This document shows positions 30,052-40,230 of a stretch of 56,613 bases of DNA, in pieces (position 1 is the stretch's first letter; every line of letters begins with the position of its first letter). A program made the position numbers and the translations under genes. The notes beneath the pieces are model-generated. The model was not told the DNA's origin and searched no databases. It was given only the letters and a program-made list of their open reading frames with translations. The DNA is taken from the NCBI GenBank assembly GCA_009928125.1, contig RFVJ01000002.1, positions 1-56,613 on the forward strand, read 5' to 3'. Source of the stretch: Betaproteobacteria bacterium (lineage in GTDB: Bacteria; Pseudomonadota; Gammaproteobacteria; Burkholderiales; Burkholderiaceae_C).

Positions 30052-31192
30052 AAATTCTTTTGAATTGACGGCGCTCGTGCTGACGCTTTTCGCTTTTTTA
30101 TTTGCACTGACACTGCTCATCGCAGTTCATGAGTATGGCCACTACCGCATGGCTGTTGCATGGGGTGTGCCTGTTCTGGTTTTCTCCATAGGCTTTGGCA
30201 AAACGCTTTATCGCTGGCGACCCCAAAATCAGAAGCCGGGCCAGAACACAGAGTTTCGCATTGGCGCATTGCCCCTGGGAGGGTTCGTTCAGATGCTGGA
30301 CAGCAGAGAGGGTGATGTGCCTGCTGCGCAACTTGCATCGGCCTTTGATCGCCAGAGCGTCAAGGCGCGAGCATGCATCGTGGCAGCAGGCCCCTTGGCC
30401 AATTTGTTGTTGGCCGTTGTTTTGTTCAGTGCATTGGCATGGTGGGGTCACCCCAAAATTCTGCCTGTCATTGGCCGAGTTGAGGTCGGTGCGCCCGCCG
30501 ATGTGGCGGGTTTGCAGTCGGGTGATCGCGTCTTGAGAGTGGGCTCGCAAGAGGTCAGGGATGCGCAACACTTAAGGGCCTTGATACGAGGTGATTTCGA
30601 TCCACAGGATGAGGGCAGGGAAAGCAAGGATGGTTCTGGCCAAGACGCCATTTGGGAAGTTGACCGACAAGGTCAGCGTTTGTCATTGGCTGTCAAACCT
30701 GTGCTGATGGCACTGCCGGGTCAGCCTGAAGCCAGCGCCGTCAAGCGGATAGGTGCCGTTGTCGGTGTACCGTCCGACACAGAATGGGTCCAGGCAAGTT
30801 TTTGGGAGGGTTGGGCAATAGGTTTCGGTCAAGTTGTGCAAATCACCCAGATGACCGGCCGGGTGATTGGGCAAATGCTCATCGGGGAGGCTTCTTCGAA
30901 GCATCTCAGTGGTCCTTTGACCATTGCAGAGCAGGCAGGTCAGTCGGCTCAAAGGGGCTGGCCTTCCTATGTGAGCTTTTTGGCGCTGATCAGTGTCAGT
31001 CTGGGTTTGCTCAATCTCCTGCCTTTGCCCATGTTGGATGGGGGGCACCTGATGTATTATCTTTGGGAGTCACTCACTGGCAAACCGGTTTCTGTTGCTT
31101 GGCAGCGGGGTTTGCAGAAAGTGGGTTTGGCTTTGTTGATTGGCGTCATGAGCCTGGCGTTTTTCAATGACCTGACTCGACTCTTTACTTAA
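30041..31192 (+). CDS. rseP: RseP site-2 protease, apparently with only one PDZ domain
   Basis: IAVHEYGHYR zinc motif, AGPLANLLLAV, NLLPLPMLDGGHL; a single PDZ-like segment PVIGRVEVGAPADVAGLQSGDRVLRV. Confidence 0.9.
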   Translation: MELENSFELTALVLTLFAFLFALTLLIAVHEYGHYRMAVAWGVPVLVFSIGFGKTLYRWRPQNQKPGQNTEFRIGALPLGGFVQMLDSREGDVPAAQLASAFDRQSVKARACIVAAGPLANLLLAVVLFSALAWWGHPKILPVIGRVEVGAPADVAGLQSGDRVLRVGSQEVRDAQHLRALIRGDFDPQDEGRESKDGSGQDAIWEVDRQGQRLSLAVKPVLMALPGQPEASAVKRIGAVVGVPSDTEWVQASFWEGWAIGFGQVVQITQMTGRVIGQMLIGEASSKHLSGPLTIAEQAGQSAQRGWPSYVSFLALISVSLGLLNLLPLPMLDGGHLMYYLWESLTGKPVSVAWQRGLQKVGLALLIGVMSLAFFNDLTRLFT

Positions 31193-31201
31193 TTCAAACG
31201 C

Positions 31202-33502
31202 ATGAACTTTCTCCCTCAACAGTTTCGCTTGCAGCCCTTGTGTGTCCTCATTGCAGCGACCCTTGGCAGTCTGTCCGCTTGGGCCATTGAGCCCTTCAAA
31301 TTGAAAGACATTCGCGTTGAAGGTTTGCAGCGGATTGAGTCTGGCACTGTGTTTGCCTCATTGCCTTTTCGCGTTGGCGACATGTACAACGATGAATCGG
31401 GTGCCGCTGCCATCCGCGCTTTGTTTGCATTGGGTCTGTTCAAGGATGTCCGGCTCGATGCGCAAGGCGATGTGCTGGTGGTCATTGTCGAGGAGCGTCC
31501 CTCCATTTCTGAAGTCGAGTGGGTCGGGCTCAAAGAATTTGACAAAGATGTGCTGGTCAAGGCCTTGAAAGAGGTTGGCATTTCTGAAGGACGCCCCTTC
31601 GACAAAGCGCTTGCGGACAAAGCCGAACAAGAACTCAAGCGTCAGTACATCACACGCAGTTTGTATGGCGCTGAGGTGGTCACCACCGTCACCCCTGTTG
31701 AACGCAATCGCGTCAAGCTCACTTTCACGGTGACCGAAGGTGGACCCTCGAAAATCAAAGAGATTCGCATCACTGGCAACCAAGCTTTCTCAGAAGATAC
31801 GCTGAAAGATCAGTTCAATTTGGATGTCGGAGGGTGGCTCAGTTGGTACACCAAATCAGATCGGTATTCCCGTACCAAGCTCAACGCCGATTTGGAAACC
31901 TTGCGCTCTTATTATTTAAGCCGCGGGTTTTTGGAATTCCGCATCGACTCCACTCAGGTGGCCATTTCGCCTGACAAGCAAGACATCTCCATTGCCATCA
32001 ACGTGACAGAGGGTGATCGTTTTGTGGTGTCTGGTGTGAAGCTCGAGGGCAATTATTTGGGCAAGGACGATGAGTTCAAGGCCCTGGTCAAAATTGGACT
32101 GGGTCAGCCTTACAACGCTGAAACGGTGGCCGAAACCACCAAAGCTTTTACCGACTATTTCGGCAAGTTTGGTTTTGCCTTTGCTCGCGTTGATGCACGT
32201 CCTGAAATCGATCGACTCAACAACCGCGTTAGTTTCGTCTTGCAAGCAGAGCCATCACGTCGTGCTTATGTGCGCCGCATCAACGTGGCAGGTAACAACC
32301 GAACTCGCGATGAAGTCATTCGGCGAGAGTTTCGTCAATTGGAAGCAGCTTGGTACGACGGTGACAAAATCAAGTTGTCCCGCGATCGTGTCGATCGTTT
32401 GGGCTTTTTCACAGAAGTCAACATTGACACGCAGGAGGTGCCAGCCACCACCGACCAAGTTGACTTGACCATCAATGTGGTGGAGAAACCGACAGGCAGC
32501 GTGACCCTGGGTGCTGGCTTTTCTTCCACCGAAAAGGTGGCCTTGAGTTTTGGTATTCGACAAGAAAACGCGTTTGGTTCCGGCAATTACCTGGCCACCG
32601 AAATTAACACCAGCAGGTACAACCGCACCATCGTGATCAGTACCACTGACCCGTACTACACGCCTGAGGGTATTTCAAGAACTGTCGACATTTTTCACCG
32701 AACCACGCGGCCATATTTGGGTGATCTGAACGCCTACAGCTTGGTCAGTTCAGGTGCCGGCATGCGTTTCGGTGTGCCTTTCAGTGAAATTGACACTGTT
32801 TACTTTGGTGCCAACCTAGAACAAACTTCCATTCGTCCTGGCACCAACTTGCCCAATGCCTATGTCGAATACATGCAGCAGTTTGGCTACACCAGCAATT
32901 CACTGCCATTGACAGTGGGTTGGGCCCGCGACGGCCGCGACAGTGCTTTGGTGCCAACCCGAGGCATGTTGCAACGCTTCAATTCGGATTTGAGCATGGC
33001 AGGCGATGCCCGCTATGTGCGAACAAATTACCAGATTCAGCAGTACACACCCCTGACCAAAAAGTATACTTTAGCACTCAACGCCGACTTCGGCTGGGGT
33101 CAAGGACTGTCAAACAGACCCTATCCCTTGTTCAAAAACTACTTTGTCGGCGGATTGGGCAGCGTCCGGGGTTTCCAACAATCAACCTTGGGACCGTCGG
33201 ACACCACCAACAGCCTGTATTTGGGTGGCCCCAAGAAAATTGTCATGAATGCAGAAATGTTGGCCCCATTCCCTGGGGCTGGCAACGATCGCACTTTGCG
33301 TTTATTTGCCTTCACGGACGTCGGTCGGGCCTTTGGAGAGCATGAGAAAATCAGCCTGTCTGAGCTCAGATCCTCCTACGGCGTTGGCCTCAGCTGGATT
33401 TCGCCCATGGGCCCACTGCGCTTTTCGTACGCCATGCCGATGCGACGCCAGGTTACGGATAAAATCCAGAGATTGCAATTCCAAATCGGAACTTCCTTTT
33501 AA
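31202..33502 (+). CDS. bamA: outer membrane protein assembly factor BamA
   Basis: POTRA repeats; GLGSVRGFQQSTLGP; C-terminal LQFQIGTSF. Confidence 0.97.
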   Translation: MNFLPQQFRLQPLCVLIAATLGSLSAWAIEPFKLKDIRVEGLQRIESGTVFASLPFRVGDMYNDESGAAAIRALFALGLFKDVRLDAQGDVLVVIVEERPSISEVEWVGLKEFDKDVLVKALKEVGISEGRPFDKALADKAEQELKRQYITRSLYGAEVVTTVTPVERNRVKLTFTVTEGGPSKIKEIRITGNQAFSEDTLKDQFNLDVGGWLSWYTKSDRYSRTKLNADLETLRSYYLSRGFLEFRIDSTQVAISPDKQDISIAINVTEGDRFVVSGVKLEGNYLGKDDEFKALVKIGLGQPYNAETVAETTKAFTDYFGKFGFAFARVDARPEIDRLNNRVSFVLQAEPSRRAYVRRINVAGNNRTRDEVIRREFRQLEAAWYDGDKIKLSRDRVDRLGFFTEVNIDTQEVPATTDQVDLTINVVEKPTGSVTLGAGFSSTEKVALSFGIRQENAFGSGNYLATEINTSRYNRTIVISTTDPYYTPEGISRTVDIFHRTTRPYLGDLNAYSLVSSGAGMRFGVPFSEIDTVYFGANLEQTSIRPGTNLPNAYVEYMQQFGYTSNSLPLTVGWARDGRDSALVPTRGMLQRFNSDLSMAGDARYVRTNYQIQQYTPLTKKYTLALNADFGWGQGLSNRPYPLFKNYFVGGLGSVRGFQQSTLGPSDTTNSLYLGGPKKIVMNAEMLAPFPGAGNDRTLRLFAFTDVGRAFGEHEKISLSELRSSYGVGLSWISPMGPLRFSYAMPMRRQVTDKIQRLQFQIGTSF

Positions 33503-34020
33503 TGAAAACACTTCGCCATTTCTCACAAGTCTGTTTGTTGGCTCTCGGCGCTTTGGGCGCCACTGCTGCCTGCGCCCAAGAATTCAAAATTGGTTTTGTG
33601 AACACCGATCGCATCTTCCGCGAAGCCAGTACAGCCAAAAATGCCCAGGCCAAGTTGGAACAAGAATTTGCCAAACGCGAAAAAGACTTGGTTGACCTGG
33701 GTAACACCATCAAAGCTGCGTCCGATAAATTTGAGCGTGAAGCCCCCACCTTGTCTGAAACGCAACGCAACACGCGTCAAAAGCAGCTGATGGATCAAGA
33801 CCGTGAGTTTCAGCGCAAGCGTCGTGAATTCCAAGAAGACTTGAATACACGCAAGAACGAAGAACAACAAATTGTGATTGAACGTGCAAACCGTGCGGTG
33901 AAGCAAGTAGCCGAAACAGAAAAATACGATGTGATTTTTCAAGAAGCCGTTTACATCAATCCCAAGCACGACATCACCGACAAAGTCATCAAGTCACTTA
34001 ACGCAACCGCCGGCAAGTAA
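33502..34020 (+). CDS. skp: OmpH/Skp-family periplasmic chaperone
   Basis: FKIGFVNTDRIFREASTAKNAQAKLEQEFAKREKDL; position downstream of bamA. Confidence 0.93.
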   Translation: MKTLRHFSQVCLLALGALGATAACAQEFKIGFVNTDRIFREASTAKNAQAKLEQEFAKREKDLVDLGNTIKAASDKFEREAPTLSETQRNTRQKQLMDQDREFQRKRREFQEDLNTRKNEEQQIVIERANRAVKQVAETEKYDVIFQEAVYINPKHDITDKVIKSLNATAGK

Positions 34021-34045
34021 TTGCTGAGCGCACTGGACCTGTGTT

Positions 34046-35041
34046 GTGCTGCAGCTTGGTGACATCGTTGAAGCTTTAGGTGGCAGCCTTCACGGCAGTT
34101 CAGAAATTCTCATCGCACAATTGGCCCCGCTAGAAACGGCGGGTCCGCATGACCTGAGTTTCCTCAGTCACCCCAAATACCAAAACCATTTGAAGCAGTC
34201 GCGGGCGGCCTGCGTCATTGTCACGCCTCAATTCAAAGAATTGGCACTTGAGCGAGGTGCGTGCATCGTTGCCGAAGATCCTTACCATTATTTTGCGCGT
34301 CTGACGCAACTGTGGAAGAAGAAAACCAGATCCGTTTCTGCGCATCGCATTCATCCCAGTGCCGTCATTGACCCCTCGGCCTTTGTTCACGAAACGGCCA
34401 CCATTGGTCCTCTGTGTGTCGTCGAGCAGGGAGCTCGAGTGGGTGCGAATTCGCAACTCAAATCCAGAGTCACACTGGGTGAAAATTGCCACATCGGCGA
34501 GCGTTGCATCGTTCACGCGGGTGTGGTCATTGGTGCCGATGGTTTTGGTTTTGCCTTGCATCAGGGCGCTTGGGAAAAAATTGAACAACTAGGCGCTGTC
34601 ACCATCGGCAACGATGTTGAAATTGGCGCCAACACTTGCATTGACCGTGGTGCATTGCAAGACACGGTGATCGAAGACGGCGTCAAACTCGACAACCTCA
34701 TTCAAATTGGTCACAACGTGCACATAGGCAAACACACCGCCATGGCTGGTTGTGTGGGTGTGGCGGGCAGCGCGCGCATAGGCGCCCATTGCACCGTAGG
34801 GGGCGGTGCCATCATATTGGGTCACTTGAGTTTGGCAGATGGCGTGCACATCTCAGCTGCAACTGTCGTCACCCGCTCCATTCAAAAACCAGGCCAGTAC
34901 ACTGGCTTGTTTCCCATCGATGACAATTCATCTTGGGAAAAAAATGCTGCCAGCCTCAAGCAATTGCATCAACTCCGTGACCGCATCAAAGCGCTTGAGG
35001 CGCTTCGAACTCAGCCCCCCGTTTCAGGAAAATCATCATGA
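34046..35041 (+). CDS. lpxD: UDP-3-O-acylglucosamine N-acyltransferase
   Basis: Left-handed beta-helix hexapeptides; [36 protein letters not shown]. Confidence 0.97.
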   Translation: MLQLGDIVEALGGSLHGSSEILIAQLAPLETAGPHDLSFLSHPKYQNHLKQSRAACVIVTPQFKELALERGACIVAEDPYHYFARLTQLWKKKTRSVSAHRIHPSAVIDPSAFVHETATIGPLCVVEQGARVGANSQLKSRVTLGENCHIGERCIVHAGVVIGADGFGFALHQGAWEKIEQLGAVTIGNDVEIGANTCIDRGALQDTVIEDGVKLDNLIQIGHNVHIGKHTAMAGCVGVAGSARIGAHCTVGGGAIILGHLSLADGVHISAATVVTRSIQKPGQYTGLFPIDDNSSWEKNAASLKQLHQLRDRIKALEALRTQPPVSGKSS

Positions 35042-35478
35042 TGGACATTTATCAAATTCTCAAACAATTGCCACATCGATTCCCCATATTGTTGGTTGAT
35101 CGTGTGTTGGAGATTGAGAAAGGCGTGCGCATCAAGGCATTGAAAAATGTCTCTGTCAATGAGCCTTACTTCACGGGCCACTTTCCTTCACGTCCTGTGA
35201 TGCCTGGCGTATTGATGTTGGAGGCCTTGGCGCAAGCTGCTGCTTTGTTGGCTTTTGACACCATGGGCGAAACACCTGACGAAAACACGGTGTATTACTT
35301 TGCGGGCATTGACGGTGCGCGTTTCAAGCGTCCTGTCGAACCTGGCGATCAATTGATTTTGGAAGTTGAATTGGACCGCATGAAGGCGGGCATATTCAAA
35401 TTCAAGGCACGCGCCAAAGTAGGCGAAGAGATTGCAGTAGAAGCCGAGTTGATGTGCACCATGCGCAAGGTTGCTTGA
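35038..35478 (+). CDS. fabZ: 3-hydroxyacyl-ACP dehydratase FabZ
   Basis: [35 protein letters not shown]. Confidence 0.97.
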   Translation: MMDIYQILKQLPHRFPILLVDRVLEIEKGVRIKALKNVSVNEPYFTGHFPSRPVMPGVLMLEALAQAAALLAFDTMGETPDENTVYYFAGIDGARFKRPVEPGDQLILEVELDRMKAGIFKFKARAKVGEEIAVEAELMCTMRKVA

Positions 35479-35490
35479 TGACAGAAGGCT

Positions 35491-36294
35491 ATGACCACCG
35501 TGACTCGCATTCATCCTACCGCCCTCATTGACCCCTCGGCCCAACTGGACAGCAGTGTCACGGTGGGGCCTTACACGGTCATTGGTCCTCATGTGCGCAT
35601 TGATGCGGGCACTTCCATCGCAAGTCACTGCGTGATTGAAGGCCATACCACCATCGGCAAAGACAATCGAATTTTTCAGTTCAACTCTTTGGGTGCTGTG
35701 CCGCAAGACAAAAAATATGCGGGCGAGCCCTGTGAGTTGGTCATCGGTGACCGAAATACCATTCGGGAGTTTTGCACCTTCAACATTGGTTCACCCGGCG
35801 ATACAGGCGTGACCCGACTGGGCAATGACAACTGGATCATGGCTTACGTGCATTTGGCCCATGATTGTGTGGTGGGCAACCACACCATTTTTGCCAACAG
35901 CTCACAATTGGCAGGTCATGTGCATGTTGATGATTGGGTGATCTTGGGGGGCTTTACAGTTGTGCATCAATTTTGCAGATTGGGCGCCCACAGTTTCACT
36001 GCCATGCACTCCTTGCTCTTCGCCGATTTACCACCCTTTGTCATGGCCCAGGGTCAACCAGCGCAAGCACGGTCCATGAACTTTGAAGGTTTGCGCCGAC
36101 GCGGGTTTTCTGCCGAGAGAATTGCCGCAGTCAAAGCCATGCACAAAAGCCTTTATCGCCAGCAACTCACTTTGGCGCAGGCGCAAACAGACATTCAAGC
36201 ATTGACTCAAAAATACCCAGAAGCCCAAGCCGACGTTGACCTGATGCTCAGCTTCTTGCAAGCCACATCGCCCGAGCGCGGCATTGTGAGATAA
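35491..36294 (+). CDS. lpxA: UDP-N-acetylglucosamine acyltransferase
   Basis: [48 protein letters not shown]. Confidence 0.97.
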   Translation: MTTVTRIHPTALIDPSAQLDSSVTVGPYTVIGPHVRIDAGTSIASHCVIEGHTTIGKDNRIFQFNSLGAVPQDKKYAGEPCELVIGDRNTIREFCTFNIGSPGDTGVTRLGNDNWIMAYVHLAHDCVVGNHTIFANSSQLAGHVHVDDWVILGGFTVVHQFCRLGAHSFTAMHSLLFADLPPFVMAQGQPAQARSMNFEGLRRRGFSAERIAAVKAMHKSLYRQQLTLAQAQTDIQALTQKYPEAQADVDLMLSFLQATSPERGIVR

Positions 36295-36297
36295 CAG

Positions 36298-37473
36298 GTG
36301 CAACCCTTGTCTGGTCCCTTGCTTCCAAAAGCCCCTGATGGGGCTTTTTCGATGGCCATGGTGGCTGGCGAAACTTCGGGTGATTTGTTGGCGGGCTTGA
36401 TGATGCAGGGTATTCGCGCGCAATGGCCTGATGCCAACTTGTATGGCATTGGCGGTCCCAGAATGCAGTCGCAAGGCTTTCATGCTGTGTGGCCTTCAGA
36501 GAAGTTGGCCGTGCGTGGCTATGTCGAGGTGTTGCGTCATTACCGCGAAATTGTAGGCATCCGCAATCAACTCAAAGCACAACTGCTGGCTCACCCCCCC
36601 CAAGTGTTTGTGGGTGTCGATGCGCCCGATTTCAATCTCGACTTAGAGCGCGATTTGAAACAAGCCGGCATACCCACTGTGCATTTTGTCTGCCCCTCCA
36701 TTTGGGCTTGGCGCGCTGAGCGGATTGAAAAAATTAAACAAAGCGTGGATCATGTGCTTTGCATTTTTCCATTTGAAACGCCGCTGCTGCATCAACATGG
36801 CATTGAAGCAACGTATGTCGGACATCCCTTGGCGCAGGCCATCCCCATGCATGTCGACATGCGCCAGGCGAGACACGAATTGAACCTCGACCCTGAGCGT
36901 CCCGTCGTTGCCCTGTTGCCTGGCAGTCGGGCGTCCGAAATAACCTACCTGGCCGAGCGGTTTTTTCAAACGGCCCAATTGCTAAGCCAGCAGCAACCCC
37001 ATTTGCAATTTGTGTTGCCTGCTGTACCTTCGATGGCGGCCCGTGTTGAGCGTCTTCGCGATCAGACGGGTGCTGCAAATGTTCAAATCTTGAAAGGGCA
37101 GTCGCATGCAGCATTGGCTGCTTGTGATGTCACCCTCATTGCCAGTGGAACTGCTACCCTGGAAGCGGCACTCTTTAAAAAACCCATGGTCATCGCGTAC
37201 AACATGAACTGGCTCAGTTGGCAAATGATGAAGCGCAAAAAGCTCCAGCCCTGGGTGGGCTTGCCCAACATCTTGGCGCAAGAATTTTGTGTGCCTGAGC
37301 TATTGCAAGATCAAGCCACACCTCACAACATGTCGAATGCCGTATTGGATTGGTTGCGCTCGCCCGAGAAAGCCCAAGCCTTGGCAAATCGTTTTGAAGC
37401 CATGCACGCCTCTTTGTTGCGTGACACCCCTGCATTGGCCGCCCATGCGATCCAAACGCTTGTCAAAGCCTGA
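36298..37473 (+). CDS. lpxB: lipid-A-disaccharide synthase; start uncertain (GTG 36298 or ATG 36352/36358)
   Basis: [48 protein letters not shown]. Confidence 0.95.
   Translation: MQPLSGPLLPKAPDGAFSMAMVAGETSGDLLAGLMMQGIRAQWPDANLYGIGGPRMQSQGFHAVWPSEKLAVRGYVEVLRHYREIVGIRNQLKAQLLAHPPQVFVGVDAPDFNLDLERDLKQAGIPTVHFVCPSIWAWRAERIEKIKQSVDHVLCIFPFETPLLHQHGIEATYVGHPLAQAIPMHVDMRQARHELNLDPERPVVALLPGSRASEITYLAERFFQTAQLLSQQQPHLQFVLPAVPSMAARVERLRDQTGAANVQILKGQSHAALAACDVTLIASGTATLEAALFKKPMVIAYNMNWLSWQMMKRKKLQPWVGLPNILAQEFCVPELLQDQATPHNMSNAVLDWLRSPEKAQALANRFEAMHASLLRDTPALAAHAIQTLVKA
36327..36349 (+). promoter_or_regulatory. terminator-like hairpin at the beginning of lpxB
   Basis: AAAAGCCCC-TGAT-GGGGCTTTT plus trailing T, 9 bp perfect stem. 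Confidence 0.65.
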
Positions 37474-38077
37474 GCAAGTCAGTTTGGCTTGGGACACCCC
37501 CGGCTTGTTGGCTGGGGTGGATGAAGCAGGCCGTGGTCCTTTGGCTGGCCCTGTGGTCGCAGCCGCAGTGATCTTGGATGAACTCAAGCCCATCAAAGGC
37601 CTGGCCGACTCCAAAAAGTTAACAGCCAAAACCCGAGCGCGATTGTTTGATGAAATTCGAGCCAAGGCTTTGTGTTTTGCCATTGCTGAAGCCAGCGTCG
37701 AAGAAATCGACAAGCTGAATATTTTGCAAGCGACGATGCTGGCCATGCAAAGGGCTGTGGAGGCCTTGAGGTTGAAGCCAACGCTGGTGTATGTCGACGG
37801 TAACCGATTGCCCATTTTGGACGTACGTGCAGAGGCCATTGTGAAGGGGGATGAAAAAGTGCAGGAAATCTCTGCGGCGTCCATTTTGGCCAAAGTTCAC
37901 CGTGATCGGCTGTGCGAAGACATGCACCATCAATTTCCAGAATACGGCTTTGATGCCCACAAGGGGTATGGCACCGCAGTTCATTTGAAGGCCCTGCAAA
38001 CTTGGGGGGCTACACCTTTTCACCGAAAAACTTTTGCGCCTGTGACGCAAGTGTTGCAAGTGTTTCCGAAATCATGA
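37445..38077 (+). CDS. rnhB: ribonuclease HII
   Basis: [35 protein letters not shown]. Confidence 0.96.
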   Translation: MRSKRLSKPEQVSLAWDTPGLLAGVDEAGRGPLAGPVVAAAVILDELKPIKGLADSKKLTAKTRARLFDEIRAKALCFAIAEASVEEIDKLNILQATMLAMQRAVEALRLKPTLVYVDGNRLPILDVRAEAIVKGDEKVQEISAASILAKVHRDRLCEDMHHQFPEYGFDAHKGYGTAVHLKALQTWGATPFHRKTFAPVTQVLQVFPKS

Positions 38078-38844
38078 AGCTGATCACGTCGCGCGACAAC
38101 CCTCGTCTGAAAACCATTCGCCGTCTGGCGCTGGATTCCCAAGCCTACCGCAAGCTGGGTTTGGTGTGGATGGAGGGCGATCATTTGTGCAGAGCTGCAT
38201 TGTCAAGAGGCGTCAAGCCCGATTTGGCTGTTTTTTCAGAGTCCATCTGGCAAGTCTCAGAGTTTGAGTGGGCCCAGTGTGCTGAGGAAGTGTGGGTGGT
38301 GTCCGATGATCTGTTCTCGAACTTGAGTGCACTCGATTCACCCTCCAAAATGGGTTTTTTGATGAAGTTGCCAACGCCCCCCGAATTGGATCCACGGGCT
38401 GCAACGGTGGTTTTGGATCGGCTTCAAGACGCTGGCAATGTGGGGGCCATTTTGCGCAGTGCTTCCGCCTTTGGCTTCAAACAAGTCGTGGCCATCAAGG
38501 GGACGGCTGGCTTGTGGTCACCAAAAGTGCTTCGCGCCGGCATGGGCGCCCATTTTGGAATGCGTCTGATGGAATCGGCCAGTGTGGAAGACATCCAAGG
38601 TTTCCAGGTTCCCTTGTTGGGAACCGATGTCCATGAAGGTCCTTTTCTGCATGAATTGATTCAACAAAGCAAGCTGCCAAGCCGTTGTGCTTGGGTCATG
38701 GGCCACGAGGGGCAGGGCGTTTCACCAGAGCTCATGGCGCTTGTGGCTCAAAAGGTTCGCATCGCACAGCCTGGCGGGGAAGAGTCTTTGAACGTGGCCA
38801 CAGCGGCGGCCATTTGTTTGCATGCCAGCGCCACCTCTGGTTAA
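38074..38844 (+). CDS. TrmH/SpoU-family RNA 2'-O-methyltransferase
   Basis: [48 protein letters not shown]. Confidence 0.95.
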   Translation: MKLITSRDNPRLKTIRRLALDSQAYRKLGLVWMEGDHLCRAALSRGVKPDLAVFSESIWQVSEFEWAQCAEEVWVVSDDLFSNLSALDSPSKMGFLMKLPTPPELDPRAATVVLDRLQDAGNVGAILRSASAFGFKQVVAIKGTAGLWSPKVLRAGMGAHFGMRLMESASVEDIQGFQVPLLGTDVHEGPFLHELIQQSKLPSRCAWVMGHEGQGVSPELMALVAQKVRIAQPGGEESLNVATAAAICLHASATSG

Positions 38845-39023
38845 TGGGTTTTCGTCCAAGCTGCTTCGCTGAACAATTTGAAAAAAACGGGGGTGGCGTA
38901 GGCGTCCCGGCAATGAGACGCGGCTATAATGAGAGGCTTTCCCGCATCAACCTGTACGCACCCGCTCACAACAAGCCATTTCCCTTCAAAAGCAGCCAAA
39001 AAGCCAACCTTTCATGGTGAAGC

Positions 39024-40229
39024 TTGAGCGAGCTGGGGCGTACCCGAACCATTCCGGAGAACCCAGTGCTTTTGTCTCTTCAGGGAACTTTCCCCTCAGC
39101 CATTTTGGCGCTTGCAGACGGCACAGTCTTTGTCGGCAATTCCATTGGAGCCTCAGGCTCCACTGTGGGTGAGGTGGTTTTCAATACCTCCCTCACAGGC
39201 TATCAAGAGATCCTCACAGACCCCAGTTACTGCCAGCAGATCGTGACCCTCACGTATCCGCACATTGGCAACTACGGTGTCAACCCTGAGGACGTCGAAT
39301 CTGACAAAGTCCATGCCGCTGGCCTGATCATCAAAGATCTGCCCATGGTCGCAAGCAATTTCCGATCTTCCGAATCCTTGTCAGCCTATTTGTCACGCAG
39401 TGGCACTGTGGCCATTGCCAACATCGATACCCGAAAACTGACACGCCTCTTGCGTACCAAAGGTGCTCAAAATGGCGCCATTGTGGCTTTGGCTGCAGGT
39501 CAACAAGTAAGCCCCGAACTAAGGGCTCAGGCTGTGCAAGCCGCCAAAACCGCACCGGCCATGGCCGGTTTGGACTTGGCTCAAAAAGTCACTGTGCCAG
39601 CGCCCTACACATGGGCCGAGTCCGAATGGAAGTTGGGCAGTGGCTATGGCCAACAAAGCGCCCCGCGTTTCCATGTGGTGGCTTACGACTTTGGCGTCAA
39701 GAAAAATATTTTGCGCATGCTGGCCGAGCGCGGTTGTAAAGTTACCGTTGTGCCGGCCAAAACGCCGGCAGCCGAAGTGCTCAAGCACAAGCCTGATGGC
39801 ATTTTCTTGTCCAACGGCCCTGGCGACCCAGAGCCATGCGACTACGCCATTGCTGCGGCCAAAGAATTGATTGAAACTGGCATTCCTACGTTTGGTATTT
39901 GCTTGGGTCACCAAATCATGGCCTTGGCCAGCGGTGCCAAAACTTTCAAAATGAAGTTTGGCCACCATGGTGCCAACCACCCTGTCAAAGACCTCGACTC
40001 AGGTCGTGTGTCCATTACCAGCCAAAACCACGGCTTTGCGGTGGACGAAAAATCTTTGCCCGCTAACTTGCGTGCCACACACGTTTCTTTGTTCGACGGC
40101 ACACTGCAAGGTTTGGCTCGCACTGACAAACCTGCGTTCTGTTTTCAAGGTCACCCAGAGGCCTCTCCAGGTCCTCATGACATTGCCTACCTCTTCGATC
40201 GCTTCATCAAACTGATGGAGACCAAATAA
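39024..40229 (+). CDS. carA: carbamoyl-phosphate synthase small subunit; exact start uncertain
   Basis: [45 protein letters not shown]. Confidence 0.97.
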   Translation: MSELGRTRTIPENPVLLSLQGTFPSAILALADGTVFVGNSIGASGSTVGEVVFNTSLTGYQEILTDPSYCQQIVTLTYPHIGNYGVNPEDVESDKVHAAGLIIKDLPMVASNFRSSESLSAYLSRSGTVAIANIDTRKLTRLLRTKGAQNGAIVALAAGQQVSPELRAQAVQAAKTAPAMAGLDLAQKVTVPAPYTWAESEWKLGSGYGQQSAPRFHVVAYDFGVKKNILRMLAERGCKVTVVPAKTPAAEVLKHKPDGIFLSNGPGDPEPCDYAIAAAKELIETGIPTFGICLGHQIMALASGAKTFKMKFGHHGANHPVKDLDSGRVSITSQNHGFAVDEKSLPANLRATHVSLFDGTLQGLARTDKPAFCFQGHPEASPGPHDIAYLFDRFIKLMETK

Positions 40230-40230
40230 C

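Noticed and set aside
38880-38945. TATAAT-like -10 upstream of carA as an annotated promoter
   Set aside because: The GGCTATAATG hexamer is plausible, but no convincing -35 lies at 16-18 bp, so it is not listed as a feature.
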